Assembly (NCBI GenBank): GCA_963727075.1
Contig: CAVSET010000006.1
Span: 2,294,001-2,358,000, forward strand
Direction of reading: 5' to 3'
Source of the DNA: Bog-756 sp963727075
GTDB lineage: Bacteria > Actinomycetota > Acidimicrobiia > Acidimicrobiales > RAAP-2
Length of the DNA stretch: 64,000 nucleotides
Position 1 is the stretch's first letter. Each line of letters begins with the position of its first letter. Under the pieces are notes generated by a model. The model saw only the letters and a list, made by a program, of their open reading frames with translations. It had not been told where the DNA came from and searched no databases. Position numbers and translations under genes: made by a program. Positions 20,142-29,293 of the stretch are shown piece after piece.

Positions 20142-21686
20142 ATGGGACGCCGGATCCTCCTCGTCACCACCGACCAGCAACGCTTCGACACCATCGGGTG
20201 CAACGGTGGCCAACTGGCCCGCACGCCCGTGGTGGACCGCCTGGCCGCCGGGGGGATCCGGTTCGAGCGGGCCCACCCCCAATCGGTGGTGTGCATGCCG
20301 TCGCGCTCGACCATCCTGACCGGGCAGCACCCGAGCACCCACGGGGTGTGGATGAACGGCGTGCCCTTGCCGGTCGACGCGCCGTCGGTGGCCGACCTCC
20401 TCCACCGGGCCGGATACCGGACGGCCCTCATCGGCAAGGCGCATTTCGAGCCGTTCATCGATCCGTTCCTCCGTTTTCCGGAGAACGCCCTCAGCCGGAC
20501 CGGCACCGAGCCGCCCGGTGGCGCCCACCGCGGCTTCACCCACCTCGAGCTGGCCACCCACGGGGGCGTCGGGCCCCTCCACTACGCCCGTTGGCTGGCC
20601 GCCCACCATCCCGACTCGGTCGGACAGTACTACCCGGCGCTCGATGGGTCGCTGCAGGTCAATGCGGCCGGCGGCGGTGACACCGGGGCCCCGCAGGTCA
20701 AGGTCAACCCCATCGAGCGCGGCGTCTACCACACCGACTGGGTCGCCGACCGGACCATCGCCTGGCTCAACACGCTCTCTGCCGATGAGGACTGGTTCTG
20801 CTGGATGAGCTTTCCCGATCCGCACCACCCCTGGGACCCACCGGAATCTGAGGTCGGACGCATCGACTGGCGCGAGGTCCCCTTGCCGGCGGGGTACGGC
20901 GAGGGTCGGGCCGAACGGGAGGCGATCCTCGACGCCAAGCCTCGGCATTGGCGGCTCTGGTACGACGGCGCGCTGGTGTCCAACTACGAGGCGCCGGCGG
21001 AATGGGTCCCGGCAAACCTGACCGCCGACCAGGTACGCGAGGTCACCGCCCGCAACGCGGTCGAGTGCGAGCTGATCGACGAGGCGCTGGGGCGGGTGCT
21101 GGCCCGGGTGGCGGAACGGGGTTGGGACGACGAGCTCGATGTCGTCTTCACGACCGATCACGGCGAGCTGCAGGGCGACTTCGGTCTGTTGTTCAAGGGT
21201 CCGTACCACGTCGACGGGCTCATGCGCCTGCCGCTGGTCTGGCGACCGGCGCCGTCCCGGCCGGTCTCACCGTCGGTGGTCAGCCGGCCCGTCGGCCTCG
21301 TCGACTTGGCCCCTACGCTCTGCACCATGGCCAGCCTCGATCCCCCGGAATGGATGGAGGGCCGACCGTTGCCCGTCGACGACGTGGACGCCGATGCCCG
21401 GGGGTTCGAGCGCGTCCTCACCGAATGGGACAGCGAGCTCTTCGGCGTCGACGTCCACCTGCGCACCCTCATGCGCGACCAGTGGGTGTGCAGCACCTAC
21501 CAGCCCGGCACCTCCCACGACGGCACCGAGGGCGAGCTCTACGACATCGAGCACGATCCGCTCCAGCGGGTCAATCTCTGGGAGGACGCGGGCCGGCGGT
21601 CGGTCCGCGACGACCTTGTCGCCGACCTGTGGGACCATCAGCCCGCGGCCCGCCAGCCCCGACTGGCCCTCGAGGCCCCGGTCTGA
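20142..21686 (+). CDS. Sulfatase / alkaline-phosphatase superfamily hydrolase
   Basis: Hydrolyses sulfate (or phosphate) esters. The 514-residue protein has metal ligands in VTTDQQRFDTIGCNG, the formylglycine signature as VCMPSRSTILTGQHPS (C-x-P-x-R, about residue 49), YRTALIGKAHFEP, DPHHPWDPP and the late metal site VFTTDHGELQGDFGLLFKG. The Cys-type signature implies activation by a formylglycine-generating enzyme, which is not encoded nearby (the FGE-like fold in EgtB is not one). Cytosolic, as no signal peptide is seen. Substrate unknown; arrangement resembles choline-sulfatase-like enzymes. Confidence 0.9.
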   Translation: MGRRILLVTTDQQRFDTIGCNGGQLARTPVVDRLAAGGIRFERAHPQSVVCMPSRSTILTGQHPSTHGVWMNGVPLPVDAPSVADLLHRAGYRTALIGKAHFEPFIDPFLRFPENALSRTGTEPPGGAHRGFTHLELATHGGVGPLHYARWLAAHHPDSVGQYYPALDGSLQVNAAGGGDTGAPQVKVNPIERGVYHTDWVADRTIAWLNTLSADEDWFCWMSFPDPHHPWDPPESEVGRIDWREVPLPAGYGEGRAEREAILDAKPRHWRLWYDGALVSNYEAPAEWVPANLTADQVREVTARNAVECELIDEALGRVLARVAERGWDDELDVVFTTDHGELQGDFGLLFKGPYHVDGLMRLPLVWRPAPSRPVSPSVVSRPVGLVDLAPTLCTMASLDPPEWMEGRPLPVDDVDADARGFERVLTEWDSELFGVDVHLRTLMRDQWVCSTYQPGTSHDGTEGELYDIEHDPLQRVNLWEDAGRRSVRDDLVADLWDHQPAARQPRLALEAPV

Positions 21687-21727
21687 GCGCCGGAGGGGCC
21701 ACCCGGATCAGCCGGTGCCGACCGGGA

Positions 21728-22570
21728 TCAGCCGTCCCGTGCGGCCGCCGGACCCGGCAGGTTGCGCTCGAAGATGATGCGCAGCCCGTGCAGGGTCAGC
21801 CAGGGCTCCACGTACTCGATCTCGTCGGAGTAGGGAGCGATGAGCTCGGACAGGCCTCCCGTGGCGACCACCGTGCACTCGCCCAGCACGGCGCCGAACC
21901 GGCGGCACAGGCCGTCGACCTGGCCGGCGAACCCGAACAGCGCGCCGGACTGGATCGATTCCACCGTCGACTTGCCGATCACGCTCCGCGGTTCGACCAG
22001 CTCCACGCGGCGGAGGGCGGCGGCATGGGCGAACAGCGCGTCGAGACTGATGGCCACGCCCGGGGTGATGGCACCCCCGAGGTACTCGCCGGCCGCGGAG
22101 ATGGCGTCGAAGGTGGTGGCCGTCCCGAGGTCGACCACGATGCAGGGGCCGCCGAACAGGTCGTGGGCGCCGACGGCATTGGCGATGCGGTCGGCGCCGA
22201 CCTCCTTCGGGTTGTCGTAGAGGATCGGCATCCCGCTCTTGACGCCCGGCTCGAGCACCACGGCCGGGACGGTGAACCACCGCGCCACCATCTGGCGGAG
22301 GTTGGCCGTCACCAGCGGGACCGAGGAGGTGACCGCTATGCCGGTCACGGCGGCGTCGATATCGAGACCGTCGAGATCGAGCAGCTGGGTGAGAAGGAGG
22401 GCATGCTCGTCGGCGGTGCGCTCGGCCACCGTCGACAAGCGCCAGTGGTGAGCCAGACCGGCTGGTTCGTTCCCCTCGCGTGGCCCGGTCTCGGCGAGGG
22501 GCTCCCCGATGGCGTCGGCGAACAGCCCGACGACCGTCTCGGTGTTTCCGACGTCGATGGCCAGCAGCAT
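21728..22570 (-). CDS. coaX: Type III pantothenate kinase
   Basis: First committed step of CoA synthesis: phosphorylation of pantothenate. The N-terminal phosphate loop LLAIDVGNTETVVGLF, the YDNPKEVGADRIANAVGA segment, VVDLGTATTFDAISAAGEYLGGAITPGV and the C-terminal VVATGGLSELIAPYS are all CoaX hallmarks. ATG 22570 is preferred over an upstream start because it places the first strand at residue 2 as in the family. It is last in the cofactor run, one base after nadC. Confidence 0.95.
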   Translation of the reverse strand: MLLAIDVGNTETVVGLFADAIGEPLAETGPREGNEPAGLAHHWRLSTVAERTADEHALLLTQLLDLDGLDIDAAVTGIAVTSSVPLVTANLRQMVARWFTVPAVVLEPGVKSGMPILYDNPKEVGADRIANAVGAHDLFGGPCIVVDLGTATTFDAISAAGEYLGGAITPGVAISLDALFAHAAALRRVELVEPRSVIGKSTVESIQSGALFGFAGQVDGLCRRFGAVLGECTVVATGGLSELIAPYSDEIEYVEPWLTLHGLRIIFERNLPGPAAARDG

Positions 22571-22571
22571 G

Positions 22572-23477
22572 TCAACCCTCCCGACCGGCATCGGCCGGCA
22601 GATCGAATCCCAGGTCGAGCACCGGGGCGGAGTGGGTCAGGGCGCCGACCGAGATGAGGTCGGCGCCGGCGGCCGCCAGCCGCGGCGCGGTCTCCAGGCT
22701 CACCCCGCCCGACACCTCGACCAGCAACCCGGCCGCGTGCACCTCGGACGCGCAGGACGCCACACCATCGGGCCCCATGTTGTCGAGCATGACCACCGTC
22801 GCCCCGGCGGCCACCGCCTCGGCGACCTGCCCGATCCGGTCGCACTCCACCTCCACCATGCGTCCGGGCCACAGGCGGCGGGCCTCTCTGACCGCCTCGG
22901 TGATGGTCGTGCCCCCGAGGTGGTTGTCCTTGACGAGCACGGCCTCCGAGAGGCTGCCGCGATGGTTGTGCCCGCCCCCGGCCCGAACGGCCGCCTTCTC
23001 CAGGGCGCGGAGGCCCGGGCTGGTCTTGCGCGTGTCGAGCACCCGGGTGGCCGGGTTGGCACCGGCCACGCAGTCCACGTACTCGCGGGTGAGCGTGGCC
23101 ACTCCCGAGAGGTGGCCGAGGAAGTTGAGCACGGTGCGCTCGGCGGTGAGGATGGGACGCAGCCGTCCGGACACCCGGGCCACGACGTCGCCGGGCTGCA
23201 CCCTCCCACCGTCCCCGATCAGCCAGTCGGCCCGGAGCGAGGGATCGATCTGCCGGAGCGTCTCGAGCGCACAGGCCCGGCCGGCGATCACCCCGCGGCC
23301 ACGGCTGACGATGGCGACCGTGGTGGCGGCGTCCTCGGGGACCAGGGAGGCGGTGAGGTCGCCGAGCGGCAGCACGTCCTCGGCGATGGCCCGGGCCACG
23401 GCGTCGACCACCGCGGCCGGGGGCGGGTCGACCAGGGCGGGGCTGTCGGGCAAGGACGACCGGGTGTCGTCGGTCAC
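22572..23477 (-). CDS. nadC: Nicotinate-nucleotide pyrophosphorylase (quinolinate phosphoribosyltransferase)
   Basis: Converts quinolinate and PRPP to nicotinate mononucleotide in de novo NAD synthesis. Conserved segments include AEDVLPLGDLTASL, ILTAERTVLNFLGHLSGVAT, RVLDTRKTSPGLRALEKAAV, GGGHNHRGSLSEAVLVKDNH, VEVECDRIGQ and VSGGVSLETAPRLAAAGAD. The GTG at 23477 overlaps the nadB stop (GTGA). About 300 residues, normal length. nadA, the quinolinate synthase, is not in the window. Confidence 0.95.
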   Translation of the reverse strand: MTDDTRSSLPDSPALVDPPPAAVVDAVARAIAEDVLPLGDLTASLVPEDAATTVAIVSRGRGVIAGRACALETLRQIDPSLRADWLIGDGGRVQPGDVVARVSGRLRPILTAERTVLNFLGHLSGVATLTREYVDCVAGANPATRVLDTRKTSPGLRALEKAAVRAGGGHNHRGSLSEAVLVKDNHLGGTTITEAVREARRLWPGRMVEVECDRIGQVAEAVAAGATVVMLDNMGPDGVASCASEVHAAGLLVEVSGGVSLETAPRLAAAGADLISVGALTHSAPVLDLGFDLPADAGREG

Positions 23478-25150
23478 CGCCGGTCCCCCGGCCTCGGCGC
23501 CGCCGGCACCGCGCCGTGACCGTGCACGATGCGCCGACGCCACTGCTCCTCCGTCTCGGGATGGTCGCTCCGCGCGTGCGCCCCCCGGGTCTCGGTGCGC
23601 CGGGCCGCCGACACGAGGAGGCTGGAGGCCGCGGTGACCAGGTTGGTCAGTTCGCCCCCGGCCCGATCGACCGCGCCCGGTCCGAGGGCGCCACCGACGG
23701 CGTCGACGGTCGCCTTCGCCCCGGCCAGCGAATCCACGTCCCGGACCACGCCGGCCCCTTCGATCATGGCCCGCTGGAGCTCGTCCCGGGCCTTGGCCCG
23801 GTCGAGAGGGAAGGCCTCGGCGCCCTGACCGCCGGCGGTGGGCGCGCTCGACGACTCGACCCACACCGGCGGCGGTTCGCCCCCGGTGTCCCCGTACAGC
23901 GCCCGCAGGGCGCCGGTGGAGGTCGGGCCCTCCACCCCGGCCAGGATCGACTCGGCCAGCCGGGCCCCGAAGACCATGCCCTCGAGGAGCGAGTTGGAGG
24001 CCAGCCGGTTGGCCCCGTGCACCCCGGTGCAGGCCACCTCCCCGGCGGCCCACAGGCCGGGCAGTCCGGTCGCACCGGACAGGTCGGTGAGCACCCCGCC
24101 CGACAGGTAGTGCGCGGCGGGGGCGATCGGCAGCCAGTCCTCGGAGGGATCGAGCCCGATGGCGCGGAGGGAGGCGGCGATGGTCGGGAACCGGGCGTCG
24201 AAGGAGGGGAGGGCGGTGGCGTCGAGCCAGAGGCACTCGACCTCCTGGAGCCTCATCCGCTCGGCCATGGCCCGGCTGACCACGTCCCTCGGGGCGAGCT
24301 CGTCGACGAAGCGCTCTCCGGCCGCGTCGCGCAGGATGGCGCCGTGGCCCCGCAGTGCCTCGGAGAGCAGCGGCCGGGGCATGGCGGGATGGTGCAACGC
24401 GGTGGGGTGGAACTGCATGAACTCCACGTCGGCCACCGGTACCCCGGCCCGCAGGGCCATGGCCAGGCCGTCGGCGGTGGCCTCGGCCGGGTTGGTGGTC
24501 ACGGCGAACAGCTGGCCGGCCCCGCCGGTGGCGAGGACGGTGTGTCGCGCCCGGACCTCGACGACCCGGCCGTCGCTGGTCAGGGCCTTTACCCCCCGGC
24601 ACCGCCCGTCCTCGACCAGCAGCTCGAGGGCGAACCACTCCTCCATCACCGCAGCCGCACTGGACCGGGTGGCGTCGACCAGGGCCCGCTCGACTTCGGC
24701 CCCGGTGGCGGCGCCGCCGGCGTGCACCACCCGAGCCATCGAGTGGCCGCCCTCGCGGGCCAGGTCCAGCGCTCCACCCGGCTGGCGGTCGAAGACGGCG
24801 CCCAGGGCGATCAGCTCCTCGACCCGTGAGGGGCCCTCGTCCACCAGCACCCGGACCGCCTCGGTGTCGCACAGCCCAGCCCCGGCGGCCAGGGTGTCGG
24901 CCAGGTGGAGGTCAGTCGAGTCCTCGTCCCCGCCGAGCACCGCGGCCACCCCGCCCTGGGCCCACCGGGTGGTCGACTGGGAGAGCTCGGCCTTGGTCAG
25001 CACGCCCACCCGCAATCCGGCCGGGGGGCGGCTGGTACGGGTGGCCGACAACGGCCGGACCAGAAGGCGCACCGCAGCCGACAGGCCGGCCACCCCGCTG
25101 CCGAGGACCAGGACGTCGAGCGCGCCCGGCGTCGGATCGGAGCCGGTCAC
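23474..25150 (-). CDS. nadB: L-aspartate oxidase
   Basis: FAD-dependent oxidation of aspartate to iminoaspartate, first step of NAD synthesis. The 558-residue protein has the FAD Rossmann motif VLVLGSGVAGLSAAVRLL, STTRWAQGGVAAVLGGDEDS, HTVLATGGAGQLFAVTTNP, EFMQFHPTALHHP, the flavin-binding HYLSGGVLTD and GLWAAGEVACTGVHGANRLA, and SNSLLEGMVFGARLAE. It starts 7 bp after panC and overlaps nadC by 4 bp. Confidence 0.96.
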   Translation of the reverse strand: MTGSDPTPGALDVLVLGSGVAGLSAAVRLLVRPLSATRTSRPPAGLRVGVLTKAELSQSTTRWAQGGVAAVLGGDEDSTDLHLADTLAAGAGLCDTEAVRVLVDEGPSRVEELIALGAVFDRQPGGALDLAREGGHSMARVVHAGGAATGAEVERALVDATRSSAAAVMEEWFALELLVEDGRCRGVKALTSDGRVVEVRARHTVLATGGAGQLFAVTTNPAEATADGLAMALRAGVPVADVEFMQFHPTALHHPAMPRPLLSEALRGHGAILRDAAGERFVDELAPRDVVSRAMAERMRLQEVECLWLDATALPSFDARFPTIAASLRAIGLDPSEDWLPIAPAAHYLSGGVLTDLSGATGLPGLWAAGEVACTGVHGANRLASNSLLEGMVFGARLAESILAGVEGPTSTGALRALYGDTGGEPPPVWVESSSAPTAGGQGAEAFPLDRAKARDELQRAMIEGAGVVRDVDSLAGAKATVDAVGGALGPGAVDRAGGELTNLVTAASSLLVSAARRTETRGAHARSDHPETEEQWRRRIVHGHGAVPAAPRPGDRR

Positions 25151-25157
25151 GCCGGGG

Positions 25158-26084
25158 TCAGTGGCCCCGGCAGGGATCGAGGTTGTCGATCAGCCGGACG
25201 GGGCCCACGGTGGCGGCGATGAGGAGCCGGAGCGGCCCGTCCGTGCACCGGCGGGCTGGCTCGAGGTCCTCGGCACCGACCACCGCGGCGTAATCGAGGA
25301 CCGCACCGGGCTCGGCCGACACCACCCGGGCCATTGCCTGCTCGACCACCTCAGTGCATTCCTCGCCGGCTGCCATGAGCGAGGCGCCCACCTCCAACGC
25401 CCGCGGCAGCGCCAGGCCGGCCCGGCGCTGCTCGGCGGAGAGCCGGACGTTCCGGCTGGACAGGGCCAATCCGTCCACGTCGCGCACCGTCTCGCACCCG
25501 ACGATGTCGGCCGGCAGCGAGAGGTCGGAGACCACCCGGCGCACCAGGGCCAGCTGCTGGAAGTCCTTCTCCCCGAAGTAAGCGCGGCACCGGCCGGCCA
25601 CGGCCAGGAGCTTGACCACCACGGTGGCCACCCCTTCGAAATGGCCCGGTCGGGAGGCACCCTCCCACCGTTCGGCGAGGCCCGGCAACGACACGGTGGT
25701 GTGCGTCCCGGCCAGCCCCGCCGGGTACATCTCGTCGACGGTCGGGGCGAAGACGATGCCCGCCCCGGCCGAGGCGGCCACGGCGAGATCGGCGTCGAAG
25801 GTCCGGGGATAGGCGGCGAGGTCCGCCGCCTCCCCGAACTGGGTGGGGTTCACGAAGATGGACACGGCCGCCACGTCGCACTCGGCCGCCGCCCGGCCGA
25901 TCAGGGCCCGGTGGCCGTCGTGGAGGGCACCCATCGTCGGGACGAGTCCCACGGTGCGGCCCGACGATCGGACGGCGTCGAGGGCCGAGGACAGCTCGCC
26001 GACCGACTCGATGACGGCCACGGCCGGAGCGGGCGCACCGACCGTGGGTGCGGACGTCGACGGCGCAGTGGCGACCGTGGTCAT
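25158..26084 (-). CDS. panC: Pantothenate synthetase
   Basis: Condenses pantoate and beta-alanine with ATP. Signature segments are VGLVPTMGALHDGHRALI, VSIFVNPTQFGEAADLAAYP, SRPGHFEGVATVVVKLL, AYFGEKDFQQLALVRRVV and VRDVDGLALSSRNVRLS. A 26-residue Ala/Pro-rich N-terminal extension precedes the fold. Its start overlaps the DUF2520 stop by 4 bp. panB and panD are not in the window. Confidence 0.96.
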   Translation of the reverse strand: MTTVATAPSTSAPTVGAPAPAVAVIESVGELSSALDAVRSSGRTVGLVPTMGALHDGHRALIGRAAAECDVAAVSIFVNPTQFGEAADLAAYPRTFDADLAVAASAGAGIVFAPTVDEMYPAGLAGTHTTVSLPGLAERWEGASRPGHFEGVATVVVKLLAVAGRCRAYFGEKDFQQLALVRRVVSDLSLPADIVGCETVRDVDGLALSSRNVRLSAEQRRAGLALPRALEVGASLMAAGEECTEVVEQAMARVVSAEPGAVLDYAAVVGAEDLEPARRCTDGPLRLLIAATVGPVRLIDNLDPCRGH

Positions 26085-26926
26085 GCCACCTGGCCCGCGC
26101 CGATCGGCGTGGCTCCGAAGCCGAGGTCGACGGCGTCAGGCCCGGGCCGGCCGGGCCCGGCGGTCTCCTCGGCCTCTTCGGAGCCGGGTGGGCCGGCCGC
26201 TTCGAGGGACAGTCGGCGGGCCAGTCCCACCAGGGCGTCATAGGCGGCCAGCTCGGTCCGGTGGCCGGTCATCGACGAGAGCACCGAGCGGTGACGGTCG
26301 ATGGTCTCCCAGTCGCCGCGCGCCGCCGGCCCGGTCAGGGCCTGGCGAGGACCGAGGGCAAGGGCATCGTCCGTGGCGGCGCGCATCAGCCCGGCGAAGG
26401 CGTCGAGGGGGAGGCCGGCGGTGGCGGCGATTCGCTCCACCTGGCCCACCAACGCCACCAGGTGGTTGGCGGCGATGGAGGCGGCGGCGTGGTAGGCGGG
26501 GCGGGACCGGTCGTCAACGTGCACGGCCCGTCCCCCCAGGGCCTGGACCAACCCGTGCACCATCGGGTCGCCGGCCACCGCGAAGGTGACGCCCGACCGC
26601 AGCCGCTCGGCACCCACCGCCGGCGTCGGCAGCGGCACGAGGGGATGGAGGGAACCACGCCTCGGATGCCCGTCGAGCACGCCGAGTCCGAGCGAGCCGG
26701 ACAGGTGCATGACCACACAGTCGGGGCGGGGATGGACCAGGGCGGCCACCCGACCCACCTCACCGTCCGGGGTGGCGATGACCAGCAGGTCGACGTCCTG
26801 GGCGGCGTCGGCCAGCGGCTGACCACGCCCCAGCGCGCCCCTCGACCGGTGGCCGCCGGCCGCCTCGAGCGCCGCCATCAGCGATCGGCCGGCCCGGCCC
26901 GGTCCGATCGTTCGGAATGTGATCAC
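26081..26926 (-). CDS. DUF2520-type Rossmann-fold protein
   Basis: NAD(P)-binding protein related to 6-phosphogluconate dehydrogenase and pyrroline-carboxylate reductase folds. The N-terminus has a glycine-rich GPGRAGRSLMAALEAAGG, then VDLLVIATPDGEVGRVA, VVMHLSGSLGLGVLDGHPRRGSLHPLVPL in parts, and a helical C-terminal domain with YHAAASIAANHLVALVGQ. Proteins of this type sit next to panC in many actinobacteria; a ketopantoate reductase (PanE-like) or regulatory role has been suggested by position only. Overlaps panC by 4 bp. 68 bp separate it from folK. Confidence 0.85.
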   Translation of the reverse strand: MITFRTIGPGRAGRSLMAALEAAGGHRSRGALGRGQPLADAAQDVDLLVIATPDGEVGRVAALVHPRPDCVVMHLSGSLGLGVLDGHPRRGSLHPLVPLPTPAVGAERLRSGVTFAVAGDPMVHGLVQALGGRAVHVDDRSRPAYHAAASIAANHLVALVGQVERIAATAGLPLDAFAGLMRAATDDALALGPRQALTGPAARGDWETIDRHRSVLSSMTGHRTELAAYDALVGLARRLSLEAAGPPGSEEAEETAGPGRPGPDAVDLGFGATPIGAGQVA

Positions 26927-26994
26927 GAGTCCCCTTTTCGACGTTCCGGCCCACGGAGGGTGCCGTTCGCTTCAGAGAATCCTGTCGCCTCGGC

Positions 26995-27495
26995 TCACAG
27001 TGTACCCACCACGGAGACGGTGCCACCAGCGGCGGCAACCTCGCGTTCGTCGACCAGGTCGGGCGCCAGCTCGTGCAGGGGGGCGAGTACGAAGCGGCGC
27101 TCACGCCATCGTGGATGGGGAACGGTGAGGTCGGGACCGTCGATGGCCACCCCGTCGATCCACAACACGTCGGCGTCGAGGGTACGGGGGGCCCATCGGG
27201 CGGCACGGACCCGGCCGGCCGCCGCCTCGAGACGCCGGCATTCCTCGAGCAGCCGATAGGGATCGGCACCGGGGGCGACGGCCAGCTCGACGACCAGGTT
27301 GAGGTAGGGCCCCTGGCCCTCGGGCCCGCCGACCGGCTCGGTCTCGTACACCCTGGACACCGCGGTCACCGGGGCCCGGCTGCCCGCCCGGAGCTGGTCC
27401 ACCGCCCGGCGCAGGTGCGACCAGCGGTCCCCGAGGTTCGAGCCCAGTCCGAGGAAGGCCCGCACCGCCGCGTCGGGATCGGCCGGGGCGGTCAC
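26995..27495 (-). CDS. folK: 2-amino-4-hydroxy-6-hydroxymethyldihydropteridine pyrophosphokinase
   Basis: Pyrophosphorylates the pterin in folate synthesis. Motifs: FLGLGSNLGDRWSHLRRAVD at the N-terminus, VYETEPVGGPEGQGPYLNLV, LEAAAGRVRAARWAPRTLDADVLW in parts (the RW.PR.LD.D signature), and VPHPRWRERRFVLAPLHELAPD. GTG 27495 overlaps the folB stop (GTGA). 166 residues, normal. Confidence 0.95.
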   Translation of the reverse strand: MTAPADPDAAVRAFLGLGSNLGDRWSHLRRAVDQLRAGSRAPVTAVSRVYETEPVGGPEGQGPYLNLVVELAVAPGADPYRLLEECRRLEAAAGRVRAARWAPRTLDADVLWIDGVAIDGPDLTVPHPRWRERRFVLAPLHELAPDLVDEREVAAAGGTVSVVGTL

Positions 27496-27884
27496 CGGAC
27501 CCGGGTGATCGTGACGCCGACGGTGTCGATGTCCACGGTGAGGGGCGGGTCGAGCTTGCGGAGGCTCACCGTGGTGGCGGTGATGCGCCGGTCGACGGCC
27601 AGGACGGCGGCGGCAATGGCATCGGCCAGGGCCTCGAGCAGCTCGAAGGAGTGGCGGCCGGAAACGACGGCCACGGCCGACTCGGCCACCGCGGCGTAGT
27701 CCACCGTGTCCGACAGGCGGTCGCTCCTCGACGCCGCCGCCAGGTCCACCGCCAGGTCGAGGTCGATCTCGAACGGCTGGACCTGGTCCTTCTCCGCGGG
27801 CAGGACCCCATGGACCCCGAGGGCCCGCAGGCCCCGCAGCTCGATCCGGTCGCCGATGGGTGGCTCTCCGATGAGCGCCGTCAC
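27492..27884 (-). CDS. folB: Dihydroneopterin aldolase
   Basis: Cleaves dihydroneopterin to the hydroxymethyl pterin used by FolK. The 130-residue protein has RIELRGLRALGVHGVLPAEK (the conserved GVHGVLPAE catalytic stretch), FEIDLDLAVDL, SDTVDYAAVAESAVAVV, SFELLEALADAIA and the final strand pair. GTG 27884 overlaps the stop of the preceding gene (GTGA). Confidence 0.95.
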   Translation of the reverse strand: MTALIGEPPIGDRIELRGLRALGVHGVLPAEKDQVQPFEIDLDLAVDLAAASRSDRLSDTVDYAAVAESAVAVVSGRHSFELLEALADAIAAAVLAVDRRITATTVSLRKLDPPLTVDIDTVGVTITRVR

Positions 27885-28426
27885 CCGGCTCGGGGAGCGT
27901 CGCCGCCGGCCCCGGGGCGCACCGAGGCATGGTCCAGCTGCCCGGCGAAGGCCACCAGCTCGCGCCCGCTCGGGCCCATGGCGTGGCCGGTCATGTGCTC
28001 GAGCACGGTGATGGCCTGCGGGCCGCTCGGCAGTCGGTCCGACCACAGCAGGTAGCCGGCCACCACCCCGGCCACCCGGTCGCCGAGCTCCTCCTGGTGG
28101 ATGAGGATCCGCTCGCCGGCCGCCAACCGCGCATGGACCTCGCGGTAGAGGTCGGCCAGCACGCCCCGGGTGTCCCCGGCCGGGGGCAGCGGGAAGTGGA
28201 CGCTGGCCATCGAGCGCTCCTCGTAGGCCTGCAGGTTGTGCGAGGAGGGGAGGAGGGAGAAGATCCTGGTGAACCCGTGGACCTGGAGCCAGATGATCTC
28301 CTCCTGGCGCCGCACCTTGCGATGGTTGGGGGCGAAGCCTCCCGGACGCTCGCTCACCGCCAGGCGGTCCTTGATCACCCAGGTGAAATGGCGCGGGGGG
28401 ATGCCAGCGGCCCACTTGCCCTTCAT
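27881..28426 (-). CDS. Dual-specificity-phosphatase-like protein with degenerate active site
   Basis: A 181-residue protein between folP and folB, overlapping both neighbours by 4 bp, so it is an integral member of the folate operon. The first 90 residues read like a tyrosine/dual-specificity phosphatase: FTWVIKDRLAVSERPGG, a helix EIIWLQVHGFTRIFSLLPS, then SVHFPLPPAGD where the general acid would be D85. The catalytic loop, normally HC-x5-R after a hydrophobic strand, is ILIHQEELGDRVAGVVAGYL, that is H110-Q111-x5-R117: the nucleophilic Cys is replaced by Gln. A classical phosphatase reaction is therefore not expected. It may bind a phosphorylated pterin or protein partner; this is inference. 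Confidence 0.7.
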   Translation of the reverse strand: MKGKWAAGIPPRHFTWVIKDRLAVSERPGGFAPNHRKVRRQEEIIWLQVHGFTRIFSLLPSSHNLQAYEERSMASVHFPLPPAGDTRGVLADLYREVHARLAAGERILIHQEELGDRVAGVVAGYLLWSDRLPSGPQAITVLEHMTGHAMGPSGRELVAFAGQLDHASVRPGAGGDAPRAG

Positions 28427-29238
28427 GCCCCGGCCTTCCGGTCGGGCGCGCCCACCAAGACGGCCGCCTGCACGGTCGGGGCGACGTCGTGGACCCGCAC
28501 CATGCGGGCCCCCTGCTGCATGGCCCAGGCGGCGGTGGCCAGTGAGCCCGGGAGCCGCTCGACGACGGAGGCCGGCGCCCCGGACGCGCTGCGGGCAAGT
28601 CGGGCGAGGAAGCTCTTCCGGCTGGTCCCGACCATGACCGGATACCCGGTTGCCACCAGCTCGGCCAGCGAGCCGAGCAGACGCAGGTTGTGGTCGACGG
28701 TCTTGCCGAACCCGATGCCCGGGTCGATCCACACCTCGGACACCCCGGCCTCGGTGGCCTGTCTGGCCCGCTCCACCAACAGGTCGGTCACCTCCCCCAC
28801 CACGTCCTCGTAGTGCGGGTCGTGCTGCATGGACTCGGGAGTTCCCTGCCGGTGCATGGCCACCCAGCCCACGCCGCGGCGGGCGGCCACCGGCCACAGG
28901 CTGGCCGAGACGTCGTTGATGAGCGACGCTCCCGCCCCGACAGCCGCTTCGGCCACGACCTCCTTGGTGGTGTCCACCGAGATCCGCACCTCCCCGGCCA
29001 GGGCTTCGATGACCGGGACCACCCGGGCCAGCTCGTCCTCGGCCGACACCGGCTTCGCCCCCGGCCTGGTCGACTCGCCCCCCACGTCGACGACGTCAGC
29101 CCCCTCGGCGATCATCTCATGGGCTCTCATGACTGCCCGATCCCTTTCGAACCACTCTCCTCCGTCCGAGAAGGAGTCCGGCGTCACGTTGAGGATCCCC
29201 ATCACCAGACAACGTTCCTCGCCGGCCGAGCTGGGCAT
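28423..29238 (-). CDS. folP: Dihydropteroate synthase
   Basis: Joins p-aminobenzoate to the pterin pyrophosphate; target of sulfonamides. Signature segments: VMGILNVTPDSFSDGGEW, GADVVDVGGESTRPGAKPVS, RISVDTTKEVVAEAAVGAGA, LINDVSASLWP, VWIDPGIGFGKTVDHNLRLL, VMVGTSRKSFLARLA and the C-terminal MVRVHDVAPTVQA. ATG 29238 gives 271 residues. The stop overlaps the next gene's ATG (ATGA). Confidence 0.96.
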   Translation of the reverse strand: MPSSAGEERCLVMGILNVTPDSFSDGGEWFERDRAVMRAHEMIAEGADVVDVGGESTRPGAKPVSAEDELARVVPVIEALAGEVRISVDTTKEVVAEAAVGAGASLINDVSASLWPVAARRGVGWVAMHRQGTPESMQHDPHYEDVVGEVTDLLVERARQATEAGVSEVWIDPGIGFGKTVDHNLRLLGSLAELVATGYPVMVGTSRKSFLARLARSASGAPASVVERLPGSLATAAWAMQQGARMVRVHDVAPTVQAAVLVGAPDRKAGA

Positions 29239-29293
29239 GAGCACACAGCGTAAACCAGGCGGCAGGGGCCCGCGGCCCGGACTCGGGCCTATT

